Shown here: piece by piece, positions 39,605 to 47,811 of the stretch | How positions within the stretch are numbered: position 1 is the stretch's first letter | Layout: the number at the start of each line of letters is the position of its first letter | Program-made: the position numbers and the translations under genes | The notes under the pieces: generated by a model | What the model was told of the DNA's origin: nothing | What the model saw: the letters and a program-made list of their open reading frames with translations, nothing else | Databases searched by the model: none | Origin: an uncultured Rhodospirillales bacterium | GTDB taxonomy: Bacteria; Pseudomonadota; Alphaproteobacteria; Acetobacterales; Acetobacteraceae | NCBI GenBank assembly: GCA_903845065.1 | Contig: CAIMWH010000006.1 | Span: 1 to 47,816 of the forward strand | DNA length: 47,816 bases | Direction of reading: 5' to 3'

Positions 39605-39835
39605 GGAAGCAAGGCCAGGGCTCTGCCCTGGACCCGCTGGGGGATGATCCCCCAGACCCCATCCGTTGAAGTAAGAGCCTCGAAGACGAAGAGAGGGGGC
39701 CAACGGTGCGGTTGCAACCACGCTGTTGGTCCCCTCTCTTCGTCTTCGAGGTTTCCTTGCCTTAAGGGTTGAGGTCCAGGGGCTCGGCCCCTGGTGGGGT
39801 CCGGGGCAACGCCCCGCCCTTGCTCGCTTCCGCCG
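39605..39835. repeat. Nested inverted-repeat block between the SDR and the CoA transferase
   Basis: Core hairpin with 27-bp arms, 39678-39704 and 39725-39751 (CCTCGAAGACGAAGAGAGGG), with one mismatch. On each side lie GC-rich hairpins such as CCAGGGCTCTGCCCTGG and CCAGGGGCTCGGCCCCTGG, and outer GGAAGCAAGG / CCTTGC-type ends. No ORF. A composite intergenic repeat that also could terminate transcription of the SDR. Confidence 0.7.
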
Positions 39836-39858
39836 TTCCCGACTCTGTGGAGGGTTCC

Positions 39859-41073
39859 ATGACGGACGTGCCGTTGTTTGCCGGGCTTCGGGTTATTGAT
39901 TGTGCCACCTACATTGCCGCGCCGACGGCGGCGACGGTTTTGGCGGATTTTGGCGCCGAGGTGATCAAGATCGAGGCGTTGGGGGAGGGCGATCCCTGGC
40001 ACAATTTGTGGAACCGGCCTGGGTTGCCGGTTTCGCCGCATAATTATCCGTGGCTGGTGGATAATCGGAACAAGCGCGGGTTGGCGGTGGATTTGAAGGC
40101 GCCGGCCGGGCGGGCGGTGCTGGAGCGGCTGGTTTCGCAGTGCGATGTTTTCATTACGAATTTGCCGTTGCCGGCGCGGGAGCGTTTGGGGGTTCGGTGG
40201 GTTGATTTCGCGGCGAAGTATCCGCGGCTGATTTATGGCTCGATGACGGCGTATGGGGAGGATGGGCCGGAGTCGGGCAAGACGGGGTTTGATATCACGG
40301 CGTATTGGGGCCGCAGCGGGTTGATGGACCAGGTTCGGGCGGATGGGTCGGTGCCGCCGGCGCGGTCGGTGGCGGGGCAGGGGGATCATCCGACGGCGAT
40401 GGCGTTGTACAGCGGGATTCTGACGGCGCTGTATCGGCGGGAGAAGACGGGGCAGGGGGGCGAGGTTCGGGCATCGTTGCTGGGAAGCGGGATGTGGGCG
40501 AACGCATTCCTGGTGCAGGCGGCGTTGTGCGGGGCGAGTATTCCGGCGCGGCCGCCGCGCAGCCAGTCGACGCATGCGCTGGGGGGAACGTATGTGACGT
40601 CGGATGGGCGGTGGTTGATGCTGGCGTTGACGAGCGAGGTTCGGCAGTGGCCGGCGCTGGCGGCGGCGGTGGGGCGGGCGGATTTGCCGGATGATCCGCG
40701 GTTTATTGGGGTGGCGGAGCGGCGGGCCAATGCGCAGTCCTTGATGGCGATCCTGGATGTGGCGTTTGCGGAGCGGACGCTGGCGGATTGGCGGCCGGTG
40801 CTGGATGCGGCGGGGCTGACGTTCGGGATTGTGGGAACGGTGGAGGAGGTGGCGGCGGACCCGCAGGCGCTGGCGGCGGGGATTTTGCGGCCGATCGAGG
40901 GGACGGATCTGATGACGATCGATAGCCCGTTCACGGTGACGGGGATCGACAAGGTGCCGATCACGCGGGCGCCCGATCATGGCGAGCATACCGGGGCGGT
41001 GCTGCGCGATGCGGGCTACACGGAGGCCGAGATTGCGGCGCTCCGTGAGGCCGGGGTGGTCAGCGGGGGTTAG
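39859..41073 (+). CDS. Family III CoA transferase (CaiB/BaiF type)
   Basis: 404 residues from ATG 39859 (GGAGGG upstream). FAGLRVIDCATYIAAPTAATVLADFGAEVIKIE is the standard opening, NKRGLAVDLK follows, and Asp145 in TGFDITAYW is the active-site carboxylate that forms the acyl-enzyme. It activates a carboxylic acid by transferring CoA from a donor thioester. An isolated gene; it could activate the acid degraded by the acyl-CoA genes elsewhere in the window. Confidence 0.93.
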   Translation: MTDVPLFAGLRVIDCATYIAAPTAATVLADFGAEVIKIEALGEGDPWHNLWNRPGLPVSPHNYPWLVDNRNKRGLAVDLKAPAGRAVLERLVSQCDVFITNLPLPARERLGVRWVDFAAKYPRLIYGSMTAYGEDGPESGKTGFDITAYWGRSGLMDQVRADGSVPPARSVAGQGDHPTAMALYSGILTALYRREKTGQGGEVRASLLGSGMWANAFLVQAALCGASIPARPPRSQSTHALGGTYVTSDGRWLMLALTSEVRQWPALAAAVGRADLPDDPRFIGVAERRANAQSLMAILDVAFAERTLADWRPVLDAAGLTFGIVGTVEEVAADPQALAAGILRPIEGTDLMTIDSPFTVTGIDKVPITRAPDHGEHTGAVLRDAGYTEAEIAALREAGVVSGG

Positions 41074-41084
41074 GCCTCCCCTTC

Positions 41085-42311
41085 CTAAGGTAGGGTTGGG
41101 CAGTCGCCGAGGGAGGATTGCAGGGCGCCCATGTCGGCGGCGCCGGTGCGTTTGCGGCCGCAGAAATCGTTGGTGACGCGGGGCTCGCTGCCGCCTTTGC
41201 CGGCGATGGCGGTGACGGGGCCTTTGAGGCGGAGGTCCGCCAGGTCGGGGTCACGGTACATGGCTTCGAGGTCACCGGAGCGCATGCGGGTCATGTTGCC
41301 GCCGTCCTTGAAGGTGCCGCCGTCACGGGTGCGGATGTCGGAGGCCATGAGGTTGCCGCGCGCTTCGCCGGTGGCGCCGGCGAAGCGGAAATCGATGCCG
41401 CGGGTGCGGATGAGGGTGTTGAAGAGGATGAGGGAGTTGGGGGCATCGTTGACGTAGATGCCGACGTCCCCGCAGTTGGCGATGATGTTGTTGCGCATGA
41501 TGCCGCCGCGGGTTTGTTCGCAGGGGGCGTTGGCGTTGAAGTTGGGGGCGCAGTTGGCCGGTTCCATGCCACCGCCGCCGAAGGACAGGCCAACGCGGGT
41601 GCCGCCGGTTTCGTCATGCCGGCGGCAGACGACGACGTTGCGTTCGAAGATGGGGCGGTCGCCGCCGCCTTTGACGAAGGCGCCGTAGCTGACTTCGTTG
41701 CCGGCGCCTTTGTGGAAATCGTAGATGTAGTTCCCGCGCACCACCCATTCGCCGCCGTGATCGATATCGAGGGGGACGACGGGGTTGCCGGTCTGGCGGG
41801 GGTGGGTGTCGAAGAGTTCGTTGGCTTCGACCAGGCCGCCGGTGGGGATGACGCGGTCAACCGCGTTGACCTTGAGGTGGGCGTTGAAGTCGGCGATGCG
41901 GTTGCCGATCATGCGGAAGTTGTTGGCGCCGCCGACGACGTGGAAGGCGTGTTCGCAATCGGTGTCGTTGCTGCAGGTGCCGCGGATATCGAGGTCCTTG
42001 AAGGTCCAGTTGGGGCCGGTGACATCGAAGGCGACGATGGCGGAGGAGCGGATTTCGGCCTTCCAGCGGTGGGCGGCGCGCACGGTGATGGGGGCGTCGG
42101 GCGTGCCCTGGGAGTTGGCGGCGATTTTGCCGCGCCCGGTGATGGGGTAGGTGCCGTCGGCGAGGACGATGTCGTCACCTGGTTCGGCGTTCTTGATGGC
42201 GGAGATGAGGGCGGTGGTGGAGTCGACCTCGACGGTGCGGGCGCTTGCGAGGCCGGGGGCGAGGAGGGCCAGGCCGAGGGCGGCGGCGAGGCGGGGAAAC
42301 TGGCGGGCCAT
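41085..42311 (-). CDS. Secreted right-handed beta-helix protein, PL6 (chondroitinase B/alginate lyase) like
   Basis: 408 residues. Signal peptide MARQFPRLAAALGLALLAPGLASA; then LISAIKNAEPGDDIVLADGTYPITGRG, the first coil of PL6-type lyases, and PITVRAAHRWKAEIRSS. Repeating N-rich coils follow (RMIGNRIADF, VEANELFDTH, VVRGNYIYDF, MRNNIIANCGDVGIY, LILFNTLIRTRG). Several Cys pairs suit an exported protein. Activity on a polysaccharide is likely, but the catalytic Lys/Arg pair cannot be assigned confidently by eye. Confidence 0.75.
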   Translation of the reverse strand: MARQFPRLAAALGLALLAPGLASARTVEVDSTTALISAIKNAEPGDDIVLADGTYPITGRGKIAANSQGTPDAPITVRAAHRWKAEIRSSAIVAFDVTGPNWTFKDLDIRGTCSNDTDCEHAFHVVGGANNFRMIGNRIADFNAHLKVNAVDRVIPTGGLVEANELFDTHPRQTGNPVVPLDIDHGGEWVVRGNYIYDFHKGAGNEVSYGAFVKGGGDRPIFERNVVVCRRHDETGGTRVGLSFGGGGMEPANCAPNFNANAPCEQTRGGIMRNNIIANCGDVGIYVNDAPNSLILFNTLIRTRGIDFRFAGATGEARGNLMASDIRTRDGGTFKDGGNMTRMRSGDLEAMYRDPDLADLRLKGPVTAIAGKGGSEPRVTNDFCGRKRTGAADMGALQSSLGDCPTLP

Positions 42312-42425
42312 GGAAGCTCCAGCGAAATGTTCGGGGCAGCTTACATCGTTCGCGGGCGGCGCACTACGTGACCCGGGGCGGGGGGCGTTCTAGAAGGCTG
42401 GGCAGCGCACACCTTGGAGCATCCC

Positions 42426-43313
42426 ATGGCCGGTATCCCTACTTTCGCGACCGCTCCCGGGTTTCTGGGCATTGCGCGGGCGGACCGGGCGGCAGCGTTC
42501 ACCGTTGCGGGGGTGCCGTTCGATATCGGCACCACCAATCGGGCGGGCACGCGGGAGGGGCCGGCGGCGATACGGCGGGCGAGCCGGATGTTGGTGGATG
42601 GGGCGCATCCGGGGAACTGGGTTGATCCGCTGGCGCTGGATATCGCGGATATCGGGGATTTCACCATTGCGCTGGGGGATATCGAGGGCACGCTGCGGCT
42701 GGTGGAGGCGCAGGCGGAGGGGTTGGCGCATCTGCTGTGCCTGGGCGGCGAGCATGGGGTGACGCTGCCGCTGCTGCGGAGCCTGGCGCGGCGGGTGGGG
42801 AAGCTGGGGCTGGTGCATTTCGATGCGCATGTGGACACCTGGCCGGATAGTTTCGGGCTGGTGTATGGGCATGGGTCGTTTTTGTACCATGCGATCAACG
42901 AGGGGTTGGTTGATCCGGCGCGGACGATCCAGATCGGCATCCGCTCGCCGGTGCAGCGCGAGGTGTGGGATTGGACGGTGGGGCAGGGGGTGACGATCCT
43001 GTCGGCGCTGGATGTGCATGCGATGGGGCCAGAGGCGGTGGCGGCGCGGGTTCACCAGGTGGTGGGGGCGGGGGCGGCGTATTTGAGTTTCGATATCGAT
43101 GCGCTCGATCCGGCGTTTGCGCCGGGGACGGGGACGCCCGAGATCGGCGGGCTGGCGAGTTGGCAGGCGCAGGCGATCCTGCGGCGGCTGGGCGGGATCG
43201 GGTTTGCCGGGATGGATGTGGTGGAGGTTTCGCCCGCCTATGACAGCGCGGAAATCACCGCCTTGGCGGCGGCGACGGTGGTTTGGGAGTACCTCGCGCT
43301 GGTGAATTCCTGA
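42426..43313 (+). CDS. Agmatinase/arginase-family ureohydrolase
   Basis: 295 residues from ATG 42426 (GGAG upstream). Binuclear-manganese ligands are His110 (GGEHG), Asp133, His135 and Asp137 (HFDAHVDTW), and Asp223/Asp225 (SFDIDALDPAF), followed by the family's PGTGTPEIGG. It hydrolyses a guanidino compound to urea and an amine. Lying 370 bp before an ornithine decarboxylase gene, it fits a polyamine route (agmatine or guanidino acid to putrescine-like products). Confidence 0.93.
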   Translation: MAGIPTFATAPGFLGIARADRAAAFTVAGVPFDIGTTNRAGTREGPAAIRRASRMLVDGAHPGNWVDPLALDIADIGDFTIALGDIEGTLRLVEAQAEGLAHLLCLGGEHGVTLPLLRSLARRVGKLGLVHFDAHVDTWPDSFGLVYGHGSFLYHAINEGLVDPARTIQIGIRSPVQREVWDWTVGQGVTILSALDVHAMGPEAVAARVHQVVGAGAAYLSFDIDALDPAFAPGTGTPEIGGLASWQAQAILRRLGGIGFAGMDVVEVSPAYDSAEITALAAATVVWEYLALVNS

Positions 43314-43683
43314 CCATGCAAGGGGGGTCTGCCACGGGTCCGTAAAACGCAATGCACAGGGGGGGTGGCAGGCCGTATTACCCCCCTCCGCTTCGCCCCC
43401 CCGGGGGCAGGTGTCCACTGACGCATCGCACGTGCCGCGAGCCCTGATGGGGCACAGCAACGACGTAAGCGTCCTTTTCGGTTCGTCCGGTCTGCTTGCC
43501 GGGGTCGTTAGGGATAGTCCTATGTTTGCTGCCATGATCGTGGCGATGCGAAGTCCGCACATCGCCTGAGCCTTTCGCCGGCGCGCGATACGCGCTGCTG
43601 GTGGTTTGACTCTTTCCATTCCCCATGGTCTCGCCGTGGCGCCTTGATGGGCGGTCGCGCGGGATGCTGAGAGGTTTGCCGCG
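43314..43683 (+). promoter_or_regulatory. 370-bp leader of the ornithine decarboxylase, candidate speF-type RNA
   Basis: The first part (43320-43386) folds as a long hairpin (GGGGGGTCTGCCAC pairing with GTGGCAG and ACCCCCC), probably the agmatinase terminator. The second part, about 43415-43683, contains an ORF (43447-43569), the small hairpin GACG-TAAG-CGTC, CCGGTCTGCTTGCCGG and GCGCG-ATA-CGCGC. Alphaproteobacterial ornithine decarboxylase genes are known to carry a conserved speF leader RNA in this position. Assignment is by context and resemblance only. Confidence 0.5.
43447..43569 (+). CDS. 40-residue upstream ORF in the decarboxylase leader
   Basis: ATG 43447 to TGA 43567-43569; an in-frame GTG at 43432 would add five residues. 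The peptide begins MGHSNDVSVLFGSSGLLAGV and ends MIVAMRSPHIA. No strong ribosome-binding site. It overlaps the predicted leader hairpins. In gammaproteobacteria speF is controlled by an ornithine-sensing leader peptide, so a regulatory uORF is plausible, but the frame may simply be open by chance across a conserved RNA. Confidence 0.35.
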   Translation: MGHSNDVSVLFGSSGLLAGVVRDSPMFAAMIVAMRSPHIA

Positions 43684-44883
43684 ATGTCCAACCTGCGTGT
43701 TCGTTCCGCCGTTTCCCCCCTTCGCCGCCGCGTGCTGGATGCCGAGGGGGCGTTTGTGCCTGCCGTGCTGCCGACGGTGGATGGGCTGGTGGCCGAGATG
43801 CGGCCGGAGGAGCCGGTGCATTGCATTCGCCCGGCGGTGCTGGCGGCGACGGCGGCTGAATTCGTGGCGGCGTTTCCGGGGGATACGCTGTACGCGGTGA
43901 AGTGCAATCCGGACCCGGCGGTGCTGCGGGCGCTGTGGGAGGGGGGCGTGCGGCATTTCGATTGCGCGTCACCGGCGGAGATCGGGCTGGTGCGGCAGAT
44001 GTTTCCCGCGGCCGAGATCCATTTCATGCATCCGGTGAAGGCGCGCGGGGCCATTCGCGAGGCGTGGGCGCGGCACGGGGTGCGGGATTTCGTGCTGGAT
44101 AGCGCGGCGGAGCTGGCGAAGATTTTGGCGGAGGTTGCGGCGACCGGGGTGGCGGGGTCGCTCGGGTTGGTGGTGCGGCTGGCGTTGCCGAAGGGGGCGG
44201 CCGTGCTCGATTTGTCGGGCAAGTTCGGCGCCGAGGCGGAGGAGGCGATTGCGCTGTTGCGGGCGGCGCGGCCGCATGTGGCGCGGCTGGGGGTGGCGTT
44301 CCATGTCGGCTCGCAGTGCCTGGAGCCGTTGGCGTGGCGTGCGGCGCTGGGGATTGCCGGGTCGGTGATTGCCGCGGCGGGGGTGGCGATCGATGTGGTG
44401 GATGTGGGCGGTGGGTTCCCGGTGGCGTATCCGGATGTGAAGGTGCCGGCGCTGGGGGCGTTCATGGCGGAGATCGAGGCGGGGTCCGAGGCGCTCGGGC
44501 TGCCTGGCGCGCGGCTGTGGGCGGACCCGGGGCGGGCGCTGGTGGCCGGTGGCGGTTCGGTGGTGGTGCAGGTGCAGGCGCGGCGGGGCGATGCGCTTTA
44601 CATCAACGACGGGGTGTATGGCAGCCTGGCGGATGCCGGTGGGCTGGGGTTCCGGTTTCCGGTGCGCTGCCTGCGGGCGGATGCGGCGGCCAATGCACGA
44701 GCGTTCCGGCTTTTCGGGCCGACCTGCGACAGCGCGGATGTGATGCAGGGGCCGTTCTGGTTGCCGGAGGATATCGGCGAGGGCGACTGGATCGAGATCG
44801 GGCAGCTTGGTGCTTATGGGGCGTGCCTGCGCACCGGGTTCAACGGGTTCGACCGGGCGCGGATCGTCGAAGTTTCCGCCTGA
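43684..44883 (+). CDS. Fold-type III PLP decarboxylase, ornithine decarboxylase
   Basis: 399 residues. PLP Lys73 in LYAVKCNPDP, HFDCASPAEI, His207 in FHVGSQ, GGGFP at 242-246 for the phosphate, DPGRALVAGGG, and the dimer-contributed Cys348-Asp349 in FGPTCDSADVM, which favours ornithine over diaminopimelate. Makes putrescine from ornithine. Preceded by a long structured leader and an agmatinase-like gene, so the two form a polyamine locus. Confidence 0.92.
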   Translation: MSNLRVRSAVSPLRRRVLDAEGAFVPAVLPTVDGLVAEMRPEEPVHCIRPAVLAATAAEFVAAFPGDTLYAVKCNPDPAVLRALWEGGVRHFDCASPAEIGLVRQMFPAAEIHFMHPVKARGAIREAWARHGVRDFVLDSAAELAKILAEVAATGVAGSLGLVVRLALPKGAAVLDLSGKFGAEAEEAIALLRAARPHVARLGVAFHVGSQCLEPLAWRAALGIAGSVIAAAGVAIDVVDVGGGFPVAYPDVKVPALGAFMAEIEAGSEALGLPGARLWADPGRALVAGGGSVVVQVQARRGDALYINDGVYGSLADAGGLGFRFPVRCLRADAAANARAFRLFGPTCDSADVMQGPFWLPEDIGEGDWIEIGQLGAYGACLRTGFNGFDRARIVEVSA

Positions 44884-44975
44884 GGCCTGGCGCGCGGGGG
44901 GCGGTGCCAACCCGCGCGCGTTGCTGCTACGGTCCCTGGCGGCGCCTTTAGGCGTGAGCAGGGAAGAACGATCAC

Positions 44976-46217
44976 ATGACCCGTCCCGAGAATTGGGCGC
45001 AGAACCATCATTTTATCGCCGGGGCGATTTATCGGCCGGTCTCGACGGATGCGTTGCGGCATCTGGTGGCGCGGGCGCCGCATATTCATGCGATCGGCAG
45101 CCGGCATTCGTTCAATGGGGTGGCGGATTCGCCGGGGGTGCTGGTGGACCTGGCGGATATGCCGGCCGATATCGTGGTGGATGCGGCCGGGCGCACGGTG
45201 ACGGCCGGGGCGGCGGTGAGTTATGGCGCGCTGGCGGCGCATCTGGAGGCGTTGGGGTGGGCGCTGCACAACATGGCGTCCCTGCCGCAGATTTCGCTGG
45301 TAGGGGCGGTGGCGACGGGGACGCATGGCTCGGGCGATCGGCTGGGGACGCTGTCATCCGCGGTGGCGGCGCTGGAGATGGTGACGGCGGGCGGGGACCT
45401 GGTGACGGTGCGGCGTGGCGATCGTGGGTTCGATGGGATGGTGGTGGGGCTGGGCGCGTTCGGGATCGTTACCCGCGTGACGCTGGATATCGAGCCGAGC
45501 TACCGGATGCGGCAGGATGCCTATGAGGGGTTGTCCTGGCAGGCGGTGCTGGAGGATTTCGATGCGGTGATGGGGGCGGGCACCTCGGTGAGCCTGTTCA
45601 CCATGTGGGGCGGGCCGGTGGTGGATCGGGCGCGGGTGAAGACGCGGTTGGGGGCGGATGTGGCGCCGGCGGCGTTCGCGGGGGGGACCGCTGGGGCGTA
45701 TCCGCCCGATCTGGCGAGTGCCGATCATCTGCGGTTTTCGACGCCGTTCGGGGTGGCGGGGCCGTGGTCCGAGCGGCTGGTGCATATGCGGATGGAGTTC
45801 CATCAGACCCGGCATTTGCAGAGCGAATATTTGGTGCCGCGCTCGGCGGCGACGGCGGCGATGGTGTTGTTGCGCAACCTGGGGGGGCGGATCGATCCGC
45901 AGTTGCGCATCACCGAAATCCGCTCGATGGCGGCGGATCGGCTGTGGCTCAGCCCGGCGTTCGGGGCGGACACGGTGGGGCTGCATTTCAGTTGGGAGGC
46001 GTTCGACGTTCCGGCGGTGCTGGGGCTGTGCGCGGAGATCGAGGACCTGCTGCGCCCGCTGGGGGGGCGGCCGCACTGGGGCAAGGTGGTGTTCGGCGAG
46101 GCCGCCGAGTTGGCGGCGCTGTATCCGCGGATGGCGGATTTTCGGGCGCTGGCGATGCAGTTCGATCCGGCGGGCAAGTTCCGCAATGCGTTCCTGGATC
46201 GTCACGTTTTCGGGTAG
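44976..46217 (+). CDS. FAD-linked alditol (xylitol)-oxidase-like protein
   Basis: 413 residues. VAO-family flavoprotein: AIGSRHSFNGVADS with His44 as the expected covalent FAD attachment site (as in AldO), VGAVATGTHGSG, LGAFGIVTRVTLDIEP, and a C-terminal YPRMADFRALAMQFDPAGKFRNAFLDRHVFG typical of sugar-lactone and alditol oxidases. Oxidises a polyol at C1 using oxygen, in the cytoplasm (no signal). A binding-protein gene follows by 10 bp, which may deliver the polyol or a related ligand. Confidence 0.9.
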   Translation: MTRPENWAQNHHFIAGAIYRPVSTDALRHLVARAPHIHAIGSRHSFNGVADSPGVLVDLADMPADIVVDAAGRTVTAGAAVSYGALAAHLEALGWALHNMASLPQISLVGAVATGTHGSGDRLGTLSSAVAALEMVTAGGDLVTVRRGDRGFDGMVVGLGAFGIVTRVTLDIEPSYRMRQDAYEGLSWQAVLEDFDAVMGAGTSVSLFTMWGGPVVDRARVKTRLGADVAPAAFAGGTAGAYPPDLASADHLRFSTPFGVAGPWSERLVHMRMEFHQTRHLQSEYLVPRSAATAAMVLLRNLGGRIDPQLRITEIRSMAADRLWLSPAFGADTVGLHFSWEAFDVPAVLGLCAEIEDLLRPLGGRPHWGKVVFGEAAELAALYPRMADFRALAMQFDPAGKFRNAFLDRHVFG

Positions 46218-46227
46218 GAGACCGCAT

Positions 46228-47781
46228 ATGCAGCGCCGTGGATTGCTGGCTTCGGCCGTCACGCTGGCGGCGCCGCGGATTGCCAATGCGCAGGCGGTGG
46301 ATACGCTGCGCTTTGTGCCGGTGGCGGATGTGACGGTGCTTGATCCGTTCCTGGCGGGGCCGGATGTGACGGTGCAGCACTCGGCGATGATTTTCGACAC
46401 GCTGTATGCGACCGATCTCGATTCGATGCCGCGGTTGCAGATGCTGGAGGGGCACAGCGTCGAGGATGACGGCAAGCGGTGGCGGCTGACGTTGCGGCCG
46501 GGGCTGCGGTTTCATGATGGCGAGCCGGTGCGGGCGGACGATGCGGTGGCGAGCCTGCGGCGGTGGGGCACCATCGATGTGTTCGGCATGAAGCTGATGA
46601 GCGTGACGGATGCGTTGACGGCGGTGGATGACCGGACGCTGGAATTCCGGCTCAAGCGGCCGTTTCCGTTGCTGCCCAATGCGCTGGCGAAACCGGCCAC
46701 CTACGTGCCGTACGTGATCCCGCGCCGGATGGCGGAACTGGCGGGCACCGGCAAGCTCAAGGAGATGATCGGCAGCGGGCCGTATCGCTATATGGCCGAT
46801 GAGCGGGTGGTGGGGTCCCGCGTGGTGTACGCCAGGTTCGATGGGTATGTGCCACGGCCGGAGGCGCCGAGTTGGCTGGCGGGCGGCAAGGTGGCGCATT
46901 TTCCGCGGGTGGAATGGCGGATCATTCCCGATGCCTCGACGGCGGCGGCGAGTTTGCAGAAGGGGGAGGTGGATTGGTGGGGGGATGTGCCGCCCGACCT
47001 CGGGCCGCTGCTGCGGCGGGATGCGAAGCTGGCGGTGCAGGTGCAGGATTTCGTCGGCGGCGAGATGATCATGCGATTCAACGCGCTGTATCCGCCGTTC
47101 GACAATCCGGCGATCCGGCGGGCCATTCTGCCGGCGATCGACCAGGCGGAGTTCATGACGGCGATCGCGGGGGAGGATCGGGCGCTGTGGCGCGACCATG
47201 TCGGCGTGTTCAGCGTGGGCAAGCCGATGAGCACGGATGTGGGCGTGGGGGTGATGGAGGGGAACGTCGAGAAGGCGCGTCGCGCGTTGGGGGAGGCGGG
47301 ATACAAGGGGGAGCGCATCAACATCATGGTCGCCGCCGATTATCCGAGCCTGTTTGCCGGGGGGACGGTGGCGGCTGATCTGCTGAAGCGGATCGGGTTC
47401 AATGTGGAGGTGCAGACGATGGATTTCGGCACCCTGATCCAGCGGCGGGCCAATCGAACGGCGCCGGCGCAGGGGGGGTGGAGCGTGTTCCTCAATTTGT
47501 TCAACGGCTACAACCGCTACGATCCGGCGGCGCATCTGGGGATTTCCAGCACGTGGGCGGGATGGCCGAAGATCCTGGAGATCGAGGCGTTGCGGGATCG
47601 GTGGTTCGATGCGCCGGATCTGGCGGGGCGGCAGGCGATTGCGCGGGAGATCCAGACGCTGGTGTGGCGGGATGCGCCGTATATTCCGCTGGGGAGTTTC
47701 TATCCGTTGACGGCGTATAGCCGGGGACTGGGCGGGATTACGCGGGGGGCTTCGCCGTTTTTCAATGTTCGGCGGATATAG
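46228..47781 (+). CDS. ABC transporter substrate-binding protein, family 5
   Basis: 517 residues from ATG 46228 (TAGGAG upstream). Signal MQRRGLLASAVTLAAPRIANAQ with an Arg-Arg pair (possibly Tat). DTLRFVPVADVTVLDPFLAGPDVTVQHSAMIFDTLYATD, LTLRPGLRFHDGEPVRADDAVASLRRW, GSGPYRY, and NPAIRRAILPAIDQAEFM are the SBP_bac_5 landmarks. The upstream gene is a polyol-oxidase-like enzyme in the same operon. Transporter partners may lie beyond the window edge. Confidence 0.93.
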   Translation: MQRRGLLASAVTLAAPRIANAQAVDTLRFVPVADVTVLDPFLAGPDVTVQHSAMIFDTLYATDLDSMPRLQMLEGHSVEDDGKRWRLTLRPGLRFHDGEPVRADDAVASLRRWGTIDVFGMKLMSVTDALTAVDDRTLEFRLKRPFPLLPNALAKPATYVPYVIPRRMAELAGTGKLKEMIGSGPYRYMADERVVGSRVVYARFDGYVPRPEAPSWLAGGKVAHFPRVEWRIIPDASTAAASLQKGEVDWWGDVPPDLGPLLRRDAKLAVQVQDFVGGEMIMRFNALYPPFDNPAIRRAILPAIDQAEFMTAIAGEDRALWRDHVGVFSVGKPMSTDVGVGVMEGNVEKARRALGEAGYKGERINIMVAADYPSLFAGGTVAADLLKRIGFNVEVQTMDFGTLIQRRANRTAPAQGGWSVFLNLFNGYNRYDPAAHLGISSTWAGWPKILEIEALRDRWFDAPDLAGRQAIAREIQTLVWRDAPYIPLGSFYPLTAYSRGLGGITRGASPFFNVRRI

Positions 47782-47789
47782 AAGCAAGC

Positions 47790-47811
47790 GCTTCTTTTTG
47801 AAAAAAGAAGC
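47790..47811. terminator. AT-core hairpin (GCTTCTTTTT arms) at the window end
   Basis: GCTTCTTTTT and AAAAAGAAGC-type arms, 8 bp after the stop codon, followed by an A run. Same motif as 4999-5021. Confidence 0.7.
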
